This document shows, in pieces, positions 24,845 to 34,054 of a stretch of 64,000 nucleotides of DNA; position 1 is the stretch's first letter; every line of letters starts with the position of its first letter. A model generated the notes under the pieces. That model worked only from the letters and a program-made list of their open reading frames with translations, had not been told where the DNA came from and ran no database searches. Source of the stretch: Syntrophales bacterium (GTDB lineage: Bacteria; Desulfobacterota; Syntrophia; Syntrophales; UBA2210); NCBI GenBank assembly GCA_023230565.1, contig JALNXD010000010.1:25219-89218 (forward strand). Direction: 5' to 3'. The translations under genes and the position numbers were made by a program.

Positions 24845-25894
24845 ATGAATATCATCGAAGATTTGAATTCAAGCAGAGCTATGAGATTTTTTGTAATGGC
24901 TGCCGCTTCTGTAATTATCATTGCCGGAATGCGATTAGCGCAAGCGATAGTGGTTCCCTTTTTATTGTCAGCATTTATTGCAATTATCTGTACTCCTTCT
25001 TTGTTCTGGTTGCGCCGGAAAAAAATTCCTCTTGGTGTTGCTCTTGTAATCGTAATTGCGAGTATATCAGCTGTGGGAGTTATTATAGCCGCGATTATCG
25101 GTACTTCTCTTGGCGATTTTTCCACGTCCCTTCCGGAATATCAGAAACGGCTGGAAGGTAAGACTGCGGAACTGTTTACGCTTTTGGAGCGCTTCGGCAT
25201 AGTTTTTGAGTATAGGAGACTACTTGAATATATCGACCCCGGGGCCGCCATGCGGCTGGCATCAAAAATGCTGACCGGACTTGGAAATGTATTAAGTAAC
25301 ACTGTCTTGATTATTCTTACAGTAATTTTTATGCTTCTTGAGGCTGCCACTTTTCCGGTAAAGCTAAGATCCGCCCTGGGTTCCTCCACAACAACCATAG
25401 GTGCCTTCATGAATGATATCAACCGTTATATGGTAATCAAAACATGGGCGAGTCTTGCGACGGGCATATTGGTGACAATATGGATGGCTGTTCTGGGAGT
25501 AGATTATCCAATCCTCTGGGGAATTCTCGCATTCATGTTAAATTATGTTCCTAATATAGGCTCCATAATTGCAGCCGTTCCGGCTGTCATGCTTGCCCTC
25601 ATTCAGCAGGGTCTCGCTGTTGCGCTTCTGGCGGTGGCGGGCTACATCCTCGTAAACCTACTTATAGGAACCTTTATTGAGCCCAGATACATGGGAAAAG
25701 GGTTAGGGCTTTCCACTCTCGTGGTATTTCTTTCATTAGTATTTTGGGGGTGGATACTGGGTCCGGTAGGCATGCTGCTTTCGGTACCTCTTACAATGGC
25801 GGTAAAAATAGCCTTGTCCTGTTCCGAAGACACACAATGGCTGAGTATTCTTCTCGGAAATGCCGTGCCTGAAGAGGCGCTGGATAAAAAGTAA
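24845..25894 (+). CDS. AI-2E family transporter (YdiK/TqsA-like permease)
   Basis: A 349-residue integral membrane protein with about seven helices. ATG 24845 follows GGAGGAAAAT. 'RLAQAIVVPFLLSAFIAIICTPSLFWLRRKKIPLG' at the N-terminus, 'LDYPILWGILAFMLNYVPNIGSIIAAVPAVMLAL' type sequence in the middle and 'YMGKGLGLSTLVVFLSLVFWGWILGPVGMLLSVPLT' at the end are the family landmarks. Family members have been linked to export of autoinducer-2 or other small solutes and to Na+/H+ exchange; substrate unknown here. It is followed by an HD-domain gene 31 bp downstream. Confidence 0.92.
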   Translation: MNIIEDLNSSRAMRFFVMAAASVIIIAGMRLAQAIVVPFLLSAFIAIICTPSLFWLRRKKIPLGVALVIVIASISAVGVIIAAIIGTSLGDFSTSLPEYQKRLEGKTAELFTLLERFGIVFEYRRLLEYIDPGAAMRLASKMLTGLGNVLSNTVLIILTVIFMLLEAATFPVKLRSALGSSTTTIGAFMNDINRYMVIKTWASLATGILVTIWMAVLGVDYPILWGILAFMLNYVPNIGSIIAAVPAVMLALIQQGLAVALLAVAGYILVNLLIGTFIEPRYMGKGLGLSTLVVFLSLVFWGWILGPVGMLLSVPLTMAVKIALSCSEDTQWLSILLGNAVPEEALDKK

Positions 25895-25925
25895 ATTAAT
25901 TTCATTTTTTCTTTCAGGATTGATC

Positions 25926-26699
25926 ATGAACTTCAACGTACCTGTAAAAAAGAATGCAAAGTTAATAACGCTTCTAGAGCATATCAACAGGGATTCAGAA
26001 CTTCTGCAGCTTTGGAAGTGTGCCAATGTAAATGCCGTAGATCGTGGCGGCATCAGTGACCATGGAGAAATTCACATTCGCATCGTATCAAATGCTGCGC
26101 TCCGCATTTTGCGGCTTCTTGTAAAGGGAAATATATCTCCGAGCGTAGTCACGAACTACAATATGGATCCTGAAGATGCAGAAGTAATTGTGATACTGGC
26201 ATCTTGTTTGCACGACATAGGAATTTCAGTTCATCGGCATGACCACGAACGTTACAGTCTTTTGCTGGCTTACCCGAAAGCCCGCCAGCTTCTTGCAGGC
26301 ATTTATCAAGACCCTGAGCTTACAATAATCACATCCGAGGTACTTCATGCCATTGTATCGCATAATACACGGGAGAACTGTCTGACAATTGAGTCGGGAA
26401 TTCTTAAAGTTGCTGATGCATTGGATATGGCTGAAGGAAGATCGAGAATTCCGTTCGAGGCAGGAAATATTAATATTCATTCCCTCTCGGCCAGGGCAGT
26501 GGAATCTGTGAATATAGAGGAAGGAGAAAAACAGCCGGTCAGAATTGTGATAAAACTCGCCAACTCGGCGGGTATATTTCAGATAGATGAACTGCTTACT
26601 AAAAAACTCCAAAATTCGTCTATCAGAAATTATGTTGAAATTATTGCAAAAATCGAAGGAGAAACGGAACGGAAATTGATTGAGATTTACCGGTTCTGA
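25926..26699 (+). CDS. HD-domain phosphohydrolase-like protein
   Basis: A 257-residue soluble protein. 'SDHGEIHIRIVSNAALRIL' supplies the first His, 'IVILASCLHDIGISVHRHDHE' the HD pair near residue 100, and 'SGILKVADALDMAEGRSRI' the distal Asp, so the metal site of an HD phosphohydrolase looks complete. The last 80 residues form an alpha-beta domain with unknown role. The start at 25926 is set by AGGA eight bases upstream. Substrates of this subgroup are unknown. It is probably co-transcribed with the AI-2E gene. Confidence 0.85.
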   Translation: MNFNVPVKKNAKLITLLEHINRDSELLQLWKCANVNAVDRGGISDHGEIHIRIVSNAALRILRLLVKGNISPSVVTNYNMDPEDAEVIVILASCLHDIGISVHRHDHERYSLLLAYPKARQLLAGIYQDPELTIITSEVLHAIVSHNTRENCLTIESGILKVADALDMAEGRSRIPFEAGNINIHSLSARAVESVNIEEGEKQPVRIVIKLANSAGIFQIDELLTKKLQNSSIRNYVEIIAKIEGETERKLIEIYRF

Positions 26700-26806
26700 A
26701 AGAGAAATACTTATAAAAAGTATTTGCAAAATAAAGACAAGAAATACACCGAAAGATGCAAGGTAAGCTAAAAAGAGAGTGGAGCTGAAGGAAGGGTGAG
26801 GACGTC

Positions 26807-27616
26807 ATGGGCTGGTGGGGCAAGATGATTGGGGGAACTGTAGGCTTCTTTTTCGGTGGCCCCCTGGGAGCACTGTTAGGTGCCGCTGTCGGACATGGAT
26901 TTGATGCGTCGTCTGAGATACCCATGGAAAGGAGGTACACAGGTTTTACGGAGAATGAAAAAGTTCAGACAGCCTTTTTTACTGCTCTTTTTTCCATTAT
27001 GGGTCATCTGGCTACAGCCGACGGAAAAGTTTCAGAAAAGGAGGCGGAAGAAGTTCAGAGAATAATGGAACAAATGCGTCTTGTGCCTGATCAGCAGAGA
27101 GTTGCTGTCAAGCTTTTTAATCAGGGCAGGCGAGCCGATTTCCCTCTTCATGAAGTGCTTGAGCAGTTCAGGAAACAGTGCAATGGCCGTCGCGATCTTG
27201 TGAAAATCTTTTTGGAGATACTTCTGAAGACGGCAATGGCGGATGGTGAAATTGATGAGCCGGAATATAAAATTCTTTCATTCGTAAGCGATAGCCTGCA
27301 TTTTCCTCGAACTGATTTTGAACATATTGTGAGGATAATGGAAGCTCGTCATCATGAAAAAGGCACTGAGAATTCAGCCGGTTCTTTTGCTGTAAGGAGG
27401 CAGTCTCTTCAAAAGGCGTATGAAATTTTAGGTCTGTCCAAAAAGGCCACTGAAGAGGAAATAAAGAAGGCCTACAGAAATCTTATGAGTCAGTATCATC
27501 CCGATAAGATGGTTTCAAAGGGACTTCCTGAAGAAATGATAAAATTCGCGACTGAAAAAACCCGGGAAATCAAGGCAGCGTATGATGTCATAAAAGAATC
27601 ACGGTCGAATTGGTAA
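26807..27616 (+). CDS. djlA: TerB/DnaJ co-chaperone, DjlA-like
   Basis: A 269-residue protein. The N-terminus is Gly-rich and hydrophobic ('GGTVGFFFGGPLGALLGAAVGHGFD'), a likely membrane-inserted hairpin as in DjlA. Residues ~50-175 form a TerB-like helical domain ('LFSIMGHLATADGKVSEKEAE', 'TAMADGEIDEPEYKIL'), and the C-terminus is a J domain ('AYEILGLSKKATEEEIKKAYRNLM', with the HPD motif in 'QYHPDKM'). It would stimulate DnaK at the inner membrane. It is a stand-alone gene, convergent with the next. Confidence 0.93.
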   Translation: MGWWGKMIGGTVGFFFGGPLGALLGAAVGHGFDASSEIPMERRYTGFTENEKVQTAFFTALFSIMGHLATADGKVSEKEAEEVQRIMEQMRLVPDQQRVAVKLFNQGRRADFPLHEVLEQFRKQCNGRRDLVKIFLEILLKTAMADGEIDEPEYKILSFVSDSLHFPRTDFEHIVRIMEARHHEKGTENSAGSFAVRRQSLQKAYEILGLSKKATEEEIKKAYRNLMSQYHPDKMVSKGLPEEMIKFATEKTREIKAAYDVIKESRSNW

Positions 27617-27654
27617 ATAATGAATTTATTTTTATAAAGCACAATCTTTTATTA

Positions 27655-28350
27655 CTATTCGAAATTCTTTATGAGCATGGTGGAAGGATCAAGGCGAAGT
27701 TTTGTATCAATCGCTCGTAATCCCGGATTTTTCAGTGCGATAATATGTACTTCGGCGCCATGAGGCTTCAGTTCCAGTGCAACATCGAACAGCTCAAGTA
27801 CCTGCAAGAGACGGCCTGAACTGTTTTCGATTGTTTCATCTGGGTGAGTATGTACAGTGAACCATAATTGAAGTTTATATTTACAAGCCAATGCTTTTAA
27901 TTCTGAAAACTCTTGTTTTTCAGGATTATCAAATGAGAACCCGTCAATTATTATTATTGAAGGATGAAAGATATTCTGTGCCGTCAAATCGGTAAGACGT
28001 TCCTCGAGTACCGGCACATTGAATTTTGATATTTTAAAAGTCATGATAAACCTGTGGGGAAGAATCTCCTCCCAGAGTTTCGGCCTTTCTTCTATACTGC
28101 ATTCTCCTGAGAGACGTTGAAACTGTTCGTGATACCAGAGGGAGACCTTTTCGATTGAATCACCGAGGCTTATATGAAGAACATTTTTCCCCCGCAGCAT
28201 GCTGTTGAGTGCAAGCTGCACCACGAAAGCGGTTTTCCCTACACCAGCCCTGGATAGAACTGCCCCGAACCCGCCTTCCGGCACGATTTCATTAACATCG
28301 CTTCCACCAGTATAAAATGGATTTCCTAAAATCAAATCTTGTGTACGCAT
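27655..28350 (-). CDS. P-loop ATPase of RecA/KaiC type
   Basis: A 231-residue protein with Walker A 'SRAGVGKTA' near residue 35, 'VLHISLGDSIEKV', and Walker B 'PSIIIIDGFSF' near 135. 'LWFTVHTH' looks like the sensor strand of RecA-fold ATPases. The size and fold suit KaiC/DnaB-like single domains, without recognised accessory motifs. It lies 79 bp downstream of the EF-G gene on the same strand and may be its operon partner. I do not recognise a specific function. Confidence 0.7.
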   Translation of the reverse strand: MRTQDLILGNPFYTGGSDVNEIVPEGGFGAVLSRAGVGKTAFVVQLALNSMLRGKNVLHISLGDSIEKVSLWYHEQFQRLSGECSIEERPKLWEEILPHRFIMTFKISKFNVPVLEERLTDLTAQNIFHPSIIIIDGFSFDNPEKQEFSELKALACKYKLQLWFTVHTHPDETIENSSGRLLQVLELFDVALELKPHGAEVHIIALKNPGLRAIDTKLRLDPSTMLIKNFE

Positions 28351-28429
28351 AAAGAATTCCCTTTTTTAAATTTTACAATTTGTGTTTTTGTCGTTACTGA
28401 CCTGCCGAATTTTGGACCTCCGATACACA

Positions 28430-30517
28430 TTATGCTGCTGAACGTTTCTTTTTGGCAGCTTCTGCAGCCAATTCGTCGGCTATAGACTGAGGTATCTGAC
28501 GGTATTGGAGAAATTCCATTGTAAATTGAGCCTGTCCTTGCGTAGAAGACCTCAATACTGTTGAATATCCGAACATTTCCGCAAGAGGAACCTGTGCTTC
28601 TATTGCGCACATGATCCCTTCATCCTGCGAGCCTACGATAATACCCCGCCTCTGGTTAAGAATTCCCATAACTGCTCCCTGGAATTCCGTGGGCGTTTCC
28701 ACGACAACTTTCATTATAGGTTCGTGTATAACTGGATTTGCTTTGAAGTAGGCTTCTTTGAAGGCACCTCTTGCCGCAGCCTGAAACGCCATATCCGAAG
28801 AATCTACGCTGTGAAATTGGCCATCATTAATAGTGACTTTGATGCCGGTTACAGGAAACTCCATCTTCGGCCCTTTTTTCAAGCACTCTTTGAAACCCTT
28901 TTCACAAGCCGGTATATATTGAGTTGGTATGACTCCGCCTCTGATATCATTCACAAATTCAAATACTCCTTCGCTCAAGGGTTCCAAAAAGCCGGCCACC
29001 CTGCCATATTGTCCCGAGCCGCCCGTTTGCTTTTTGTGAGTGTAATTGAAATCGGCTCGTCGTGTAATTGTTTCACGATACGCAACTTTCGGTTTGCCTG
29101 CAGAAACTTCGGCATTATATTCCCTTTTCATTCTTTCGATATAGATTTCAAGGTGCAATTCGCCCATTCCTTCAATTATGGTCTCATTTGTCTCTTCATC
29201 TACATGGCTCTTGAAAGTAGGATCTTCTTTGATAAATCTGTTTAAAGCCTTGGACATATTTATTTGTGCCTTGTTATCTTTGGGGGTAATCGCAAGAGAT
29301 ATGACAGGTTCGGGAATGTACATGGAAGTCATAGAGATATTCGTGCCGGGAGAAACGAACGTATCGCCTGAAGCACAATCTACACCGAAGAGGGCTCCTA
29401 TATAGCCTGCAGAGATTTCTTCGATATCTTCCATTTGATCTGCATGCATACGTATCACTCGTCCAATTTTTATCTTTTTGCCCGTCCGGGTATTGATCAC
29501 TGTCGCGCCTCTCTCGATCGTTCCCTGATATACCCGTATATACGTAAGCTGTCCATAGGGGCCGTCTTCCAGCTTGAAAGCCAGAGCGACTGCGGATTTG
29601 TCGGGCCTGCTTTCAAGTACTACAGGTTTTTCGTCCTGGTCCATATCCAAAGCCATATTTATAACTTCAGTCGGATTCGGCAGAAGGGCAGTGACACCGT
29701 CCAGAAGTGGCTGTATCCCTTTATTTTTATATGCTGAGCCGAGAAAGACCGGTGTAATTTCCCGTTTCAACGTTCCGGTTCTTAAAGCCTCCAAAAGAAG
29801 CGATTCTGTTATTTCGCCGTCTTCAAGAATAACTTCGGTCAACCTGTCGGAACACATTGATGCTGAATCAATTAATTTATCACGCCCTGTCTTTGCGTCC
29901 GCAACAAGATCGCCGGGAATTTCAGAGACTCGAATTGCCTCACCATTTTCGCCTTCAAAATAGATCGCTTTCATCGAAACAAGATCGATTACGCCTTCAA
30001 AATTGTTTTCCAGTCCTATCGGGATTTGCATTGCAACAGCATTATGGCCGAGCTTTGCTTTCAGCTGCTTGATAACTCTTTCAGGATTCGCACCGCTCCG
30101 GTCACATTTATTAATAAAAGCAATACAAGGGACCTTATAGCGCTTCATTTGTTGATCGACAGTTATGGATTGAGACTGGACTCCTCCAACAGAACACAAG
30201 ACCAGTATCGCGCTGTCGAGAACTCGGAGCGAGCGCTCTACTTCTACTGTGAAATCAACGTGCCCGGGGGTGTCAATAATATTAATTTCATGACCTTTCC
30301 AGCCGCAGGAAGTTGCAGCCGATGCAATGGTAATACCCCTTTCCCGCTCAAGTTCCATTGAATCCATGGTAGCGCCTACACCGTCTTTACCCTTTACATC
30401 ATGAATAGCGTGAATTCGGTTCGTGTAGAAAAGGATCCGCTCTGTCAATGTCGTTTTCCCGGAATCTATATGTGCGCTGATGCCGATATTTCTTACTTTA
30501 TTTATATTTTTATTCAT
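28430..30517 (-). CDS. fusA: Translation elongation factor G, spdEFG1/mtEFG1-like
   Basis: A 695-residue GTPase. G1 reads AHIDSGKTT, G2 'RERGITI', G3 'DTPGHVDF', G4 'NKCD'. The Ile-Asp-Ser in G1, where canonical bacterial EF-G has AHVDAGKT, is shared with the mitochondrial EF-G1 lineage and its bacterial relatives in spirochaetes, planctomycetes and deltaproteobacteria. Domains II-V are complete ('GGSGQYGRVAGFLEPL', 'RRGIIVGSQDEG'). It drives tRNA-mRNA translocation. It is not in a str operon: no ribosomal protein or EF-Tu gene is near. GTG 30526 in the same frame is an alternative start. Confidence 0.95.
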   Translation of the reverse strand: MNKNINKVRNIGISAHIDSGKTTLTERILFYTNRIHAIHDVKGKDGVGATMDSMELERERGITIASAATSCGWKGHEINIIDTPGHVDFTVEVERSLRVLDSAILVLCSVGGVQSQSITVDQQMKRYKVPCIAFINKCDRSGANPERVIKQLKAKLGHNAVAMQIPIGLENNFEGVIDLVSMKAIYFEGENGEAIRVSEIPGDLVADAKTGRDKLIDSASMCSDRLTEVILEDGEITESLLLEALRTGTLKREITPVFLGSAYKNKGIQPLLDGVTALLPNPTEVINMALDMDQDEKPVVLESRPDKSAVALAFKLEDGPYGQLTYIRVYQGTIERGATVINTRTGKKIKIGRVIRMHADQMEDIEEISAGYIGALFGVDCASGDTFVSPGTNISMTSMYIPEPVISLAITPKDNKAQINMSKALNRFIKEDPTFKSHVDEETNETIIEGMGELHLEIYIERMKREYNAEVSAGKPKVAYRETITRRADFNYTHKKQTGGSGQYGRVAGFLEPLSEGVFEFVNDIRGGVIPTQYIPACEKGFKECLKKGPKMEFPVTGIKVTINDGQFHSVDSSDMAFQAAARGAFKEAYFKANPVIHEPIMKVVVETPTEFQGAVMGILNQRRGIIVGSQDEGIMCAIEAQVPLAEMFGYSTVLRSSTQGQAQFTMEFLQYRQIPQSIADELAAEAAKKKRSAA

Positions 30518-30672
30518 CTTCTTCACTCTTCATTTTTATAATATGCCTAAAGCAATTTTCATCCGCGTAGGCGCATGAAATAAAAGCTTCCGACTTACGT
30601 CCCGTTAGTGGCGTTTTAAGTTGGAGATACGCGTGGGCGGGAAATACCCTAAGGATATCAAAAGAACTTGAC

Positions 30673-30701
30673 TCTATACTATGGGTCATATGCAATGTCA
30701 A
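30673..30701 (-). promoter_or_regulatory. Strong sigma-70 promoter for the EF-G gene
   Basis: On the minus strand TTGACA (30701-30696) and TATAGA (30678-30673) are 17 bp apart. Transcription would start near 30666, giving a ~150-nt leader before the EF-G start. The leader has no recognised riboswitch. Confidence 0.65.
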
Positions 30702-31007
30702 GAAATTATTACTAGCTTTTTATAATTGTATTGCGATTTACATCTATTTTTCGGATACCATGCTGTCGATGTGAAACCGGCACCGGAAAACTCCGGGCCG
30801 CAACTCACGGGTTTGCCGGTACAGTTTCGTGAGATGATTCCAGATCGAAAAAATGTTCGAGTCAGGCACGCCTTGTACCCTCGAATACAGAAATTTGGAT
30901 TTTTTGGAGCCGTCAAATCTTAAATTTAAAAAAACGGCAGGTATACTTCTGCAGATATGCATGATACTATTACTTTCAATTTCTCCGGTATCAGGCAGGC
31001 TTTGCAA
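30702..31007. other. Intergenic region between EF-G promoter and CDF gene
   Basis: Some 300 bp without a convincing gene; short frames on both strands show no known motif and no ribosome-binding site. It holds the upstream region of the divergently transcribed cation transporter gene. The ATG at 30957 in frame with that gene lacks a ribosome-binding site. Confidence 0.4.
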
Positions 31008-31937
31008 ATGGTAATTACTGAAAAAAAAGCAGAGGATTATTCGATTCTTCTTACCCGCAGCGAAAGCGATGAAAAGTACGTGCGAAAGATCGCGTGGATA
31101 GGATTGGCTGTAAATATCGTCCTTTGCGCATTTAAGTTGTTTGCTGGAATGATCGGCTCAAGTCAGGCAATTATTGCTGATGCAATCCACAGCCTGTCAG
31201 ACAGTGTAACCGATGTAGCAGTGCTCATCGGATCACATTTCTGGTCAAAACCTCCCGATGAGGGTCATCCTCACGGGCACCGCCGCCTGGAAACCCTCGT
31301 CACCATCTTTATCGGAATAATTCTGCTAATTGCAGGAATAGAAATAGCAAGGAATTCTATAAGTTCGTTTTACGAGAAAGATACTGTGCCTCCTGGCGGC
31401 ATTGCACTTGCCGCTGCAGCGGTATCAATAGTTTTGAAAGAGATTCTCTACAGGTGGACGGCGTTGGCAGGAAAAAAAGTAAGGTCTTCAGCACTTATTG
31501 CAAATGCATGGCACCACCGACTGGATGCGCTCAGTTCAATACCTGCGCTTGTGGCAGTCGGCGGAGCCATCTTAATACCCAGATGGGGTTTTCTCGATCG
31601 TGCAGGAGCTATTGCCGTTTCAATTTTAATTGTACATGCAGCAATTAAAATTATATGGCCGGGGATACGTGAATTTACAGACGCGGGAGCCCCAAAAAAC
31701 GTTTGTGATGAAATAAAAAAAATCGCTTCTCAGGCAAAGGGAGTTTCGGATGTTCATACTGTCCGTACCAGATATGTAGGAACACACCTTCAGGTGGATC
31801 TTCATCTGGTCGTTGAAAGAACAATAAGCGTACTTGAAGGTCATGACATTGCGGAGGGAGTAAAAGAACGTATTATAAAAGAGGGCCCGGATGTCATTGA
31901 TGTTCTCATTCATTTAGAACCTAAAAATCCGGAATAA
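31008..31937 (+). CDS. Cation diffusion facilitator family transporter
   Basis: A ~309-residue membrane protein with six helices. 'SSQAIIADAIHSLSDSVTDVAVLIG' contains the TM2 metal site (D-x3-H/D pairs), 'DEGHPHGHRRLETL' is the family His-rich start of the loop, and 'ANAWHHRLDALSS' carries the TM5 H-x3-D site. The C-terminal ~80 residues form the cytoplasmic ferredoxin-like domain ('GVSDVHTVRTRYVGTHLQVDLHLVV'). It exports divalent metals (Zn, Fe, Mn or Cd) against protons. The GHPHGH motif is common in FieF-like members. ATG 31008 has a weak GGCAGG; 30957 is an alternative. Confidence 0.92.
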   Translation: MVITEKKAEDYSILLTRSESDEKYVRKIAWIGLAVNIVLCAFKLFAGMIGSSQAIIADAIHSLSDSVTDVAVLIGSHFWSKPPDEGHPHGHRRLETLVTIFIGIILLIAGIEIARNSISSFYEKDTVPPGGIALAAAAVSIVLKEILYRWTALAGKKVRSSALIANAWHHRLDALSSIPALVAVGGAILIPRWGFLDRAGAIAVSILIVHAAIKIIWPGIREFTDAGAPKNVCDEIKKIASQAKGVSDVHTVRTRYVGTHLQVDLHLVVERTISVLEGHDIAEGVKERIIKEGPDVIDVLIHLEPKNPE

Positions 31938-31967
31938 AGAAAGGCTGAAGAGAAGATCGGCTGAAAA

Positions 31968-32198
31968 CTATTCAATTATATCGAGTACCACCCGCTTTTT
32001 ATGTTTGGATGACACTGCTGAAACCAAAGTCCGCAAAGCTTCAGCTGTTGCTCCATTCCTTCCAATTACCTGCCCGAGATCACCTTTCGCGACATGCAAC
32101 TCATAGACAGTTGTTGTCTTTCCTTTAATTTCAATTACTGCCACATCATCCGGGTTATCAACAAGCGCTCGAACAATGTACTTTATCAGATCTTTCAT
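31968..32198 (-). CDS. khpA: KH-domain RNA-binding protein KhpA
   Basis: A 76-residue single type II KH domain. 'LHVAKGDLGQVIGRNGATAEALRTLVSA' includes the GRNG (GxxG) RNA-contact loop. N-terminal 'LIKYIVRALVDNPDDVAV' and the C-terminal strand 'KHKKRVVLDIIE' match the KhpA/YlqC family at full length. In other bacteria it lies next to rpsP and partners with KhpB; here it stands alone, convergent with the CDF transporter gene. Confidence 0.93.
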   Translation of the reverse strand: MKDLIKYIVRALVDNPDDVAVIEIKGKTTTVYELHVAKGDLGQVIGRNGATAEALRTLVSAVSSKHKKRVVLDIIE

Positions 32199-32358
32199 CG
32201 ATTTTTCCCTTTCTCCTTATGCGACTCACCTTTATTTTCAATAAGGCAGTTTTAAAGAACATCGACATTCATCTATGAGTGGAATTTTGTCAGTGTATCA
32301 TCTATTAAAAGGTAAGTACAGGCAAAAATAAGAAAAAACAGTTACATACAAAGGAATG

Positions 32359-32985
32359 TCAATTGAGAGGGTACACCGCAAAAATAAAAGCACTCCAGAG
32401 AGAGTGGCATATGATAAGAGGGACCAAATTTCTCGTGTACAGATAAATAGCTCCCCAGAAAATCCCCGCGACAGCGGCTGCCCCTATCAGTATAAAATTA
32501 AATGACCATATGTGAACACTCGCATAGAGGGCTACCGCAAGCACATAGCCGTTCCGGAGGCCAAAACGGGACATCAGTTTTTCTTGGATAAAGCCGCGCC
32601 AGTAGATCTCTTCTCCAGGTCCGGTGATAGAAAGAAGGAGCAGAAAAATAAGCCACGAAGGTGTTGATCCGCCTTTATCGTATATCATGTGTATCTGAGC
32701 CTTTGCGAAAGGAAACACAACAGATGAGATTTCTTTACCTGCCCAGAAAATAAAATACAGTATGGAAGCGAAAATTATTCCTGCCAGAACACTTTTTTTA
32801 TCGATACGGAATCGGTTTCCAAGATTCCGGTCCGCAAGAAGTGAAATCGTTGCAAGTAAAGCAACTGAAATCCCTATTTTAAGCCAGAACAGGCCGAAGG
32901 GAATATAAAAAGTAATAAACCAGAAAAAATGTGCGAGGATTATTGTTGAGTAAACCATTTTTTTGAATGGACGGCCGTTCTTCAA
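32359..32985 (-). CDS. CPBP family intramembrane metalloprotease
   Basis: A 208-residue membrane protein with six or so helices. 'TGPGEEIYWRGFIQEKLMSRFG' holds the EExxxR motif, and 'ALYASVHIWSFNF' and 'FWGAIYLYTRNLVPLIICHSLW' the His motifs of the CAAX protease/bacteriocin-processing (ABI) family. Its start overlaps the UbiA-like gene by four bases (ATGA), so the two are translationally coupled. Bacterial substrates of such proteases are mostly unknown. Confidence 0.88.
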   Translation of the reverse strand: MKNGRPFKKMVYSTIILAHFFWFITFYIPFGLFWLKIGISVALLATISLLADRNLGNRFRIDKKSVLAGIIFASILYFIFWAGKEISSVVFPFAKAQIHMIYDKGGSTPSWLIFLLLLSITGPGEEIYWRGFIQEKLMSRFGLRNGYVLAVALYASVHIWSFNFILIGAAAVAGIFWGAIYLYTRNLVPLIICHSLWSAFIFAVYPLN

Positions 32986-33875
32986 AGGAGCCTCTCTATC
33001 ACTAGTGAAACAATAAGCAGGACACCGAAAGCTGTTGTCATTTGCGCTGTTCTTGCATCAGCATCAATGGGAAATGTGCTGACTACTTGTTTGAGAAGAC
33101 CGAAAGAAAGTGGAAAAGAAAGCAGAACAATAAGCGACCAAAGAGGAAGCGGATCCAAAAGTGCAAGTAATATGATCGCGACATACGCGAGAACAACGAG
33201 AGCTACAAAAAGCCCGATACTCTTTTCTTTTCCGGCAAGTACGGGCACTGTCCTTATGGTGTGGTTCCTGTCATGTACATTATCACGAATATTATTTGCG
33301 AGAAGAACAAGGGCCACAAGAGCGCCTTGCGGGAGAGAAACCCAGAAAGCATCAAGTGTAAAAGACATGCGTTGTACATAACAGGCGCCTTCCACCATGA
33401 GCGGCCCCCACATAATGAAAGCTGAAAATTCACCAAGAGCTTTATACTTATAGTTAAAGGGGGGAGCCGTGTAAAAGATTCCTGCTAATATGCCCGTAAT
33501 TCCTATAAAGAAAACCGGCCATCCTCTTGTAAAAGTCAGATATATCCCTATCAATAGGGCGATCATGAGGAGTATAACTGCCTGGATCAATACTGCCTGA
33601 GGTTTAATTTTTCCTTCTACCAAAGGGTGCGGGCGATATTGCGCCGTACCTACCTCCTTCGTGTCGATGCCATGGAGCACGTCATAATAATCATTGAGCA
33701 GATTCGCCATGCCATGTATGAGTATAATTCCTAAAAGAGTCAAGATATACAAGTGCCAGTAAAAAACGCCGCCCTCGGCACCTAAAATGCTTCCGGCGGT
33801 CACAGAAATTGCCGTCATAATGAAAGACCAGGGCCGCATTGCGAGAAACCATGTGCGATAGAAATCTTCAGCCAT
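32982..33875 (-). CDS. UbiA family prenyltransferase (MenA-like)
   Basis: A 297-residue membrane enzyme of about nine helices. 'NLLNDYYDVLHGIDTKEVG' is the first Asp-rich motif (NDxxDxxxD) and 'DNVHDRNHTIRTVPVLAG' the second, both chelating Mg-diphosphate. 'RPHPLVEGKI' is characteristic of MenA-like and related prenyltransferases. ATG 33875 (MAEDFYRTW) is chosen because GAGGAGAAAA precedes it; an upstream ATG at 33887 overlaps that site. The aromatic acceptor is probably dihydroxynaphthoate for menaquinone, but no men genes are adjacent. Confidence 0.9.
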   Translation of the reverse strand: MAEDFYRTWFLAMRPWSFIMTAISVTAGSILGAEGGVFYWHLYILTLLGIILIHGMANLLNDYYDVLHGIDTKEVGTAQYRPHPLVEGKIKPQAVLIQAVILLMIALLIGIYLTFTRGWPVFFIGITGILAGIFYTAPPFNYKYKALGEFSAFIMWGPLMVEGACYVQRMSFTLDAFWVSLPQGALVALVLLANNIRDNVHDRNHTIRTVPVLAGKEKSIGLFVALVVLAYVAIILLALLDPLPLWSLIVLLSFPLSFGLLKQVVSTFPIDADARTAQMTTAFGVLLIVSLVIERLL

Positions 33876-34054
33876 TTTTCTCCTCATCTAGAATTCGCTG
33901 TCTTAAGCATAAATTTCATTTAAAAGAATCTTAATGGAAATGTCTTTTTCTTTGCTGTGTAACGGCAAAAGATGTCAACTTCGATTTCGCTCTCTTTCCG
34001 TTACTCTGTGCTTGATATTCTGTCGGTATTTGAATTATTTTTTCACTTTATTTA

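Noticed and set aside
30698..30916. 72-codon minus-strand frame upstream of the EF-G promoter
   Set aside because: No homology, no ribosome-binding site, and it would overlap the promoter region.
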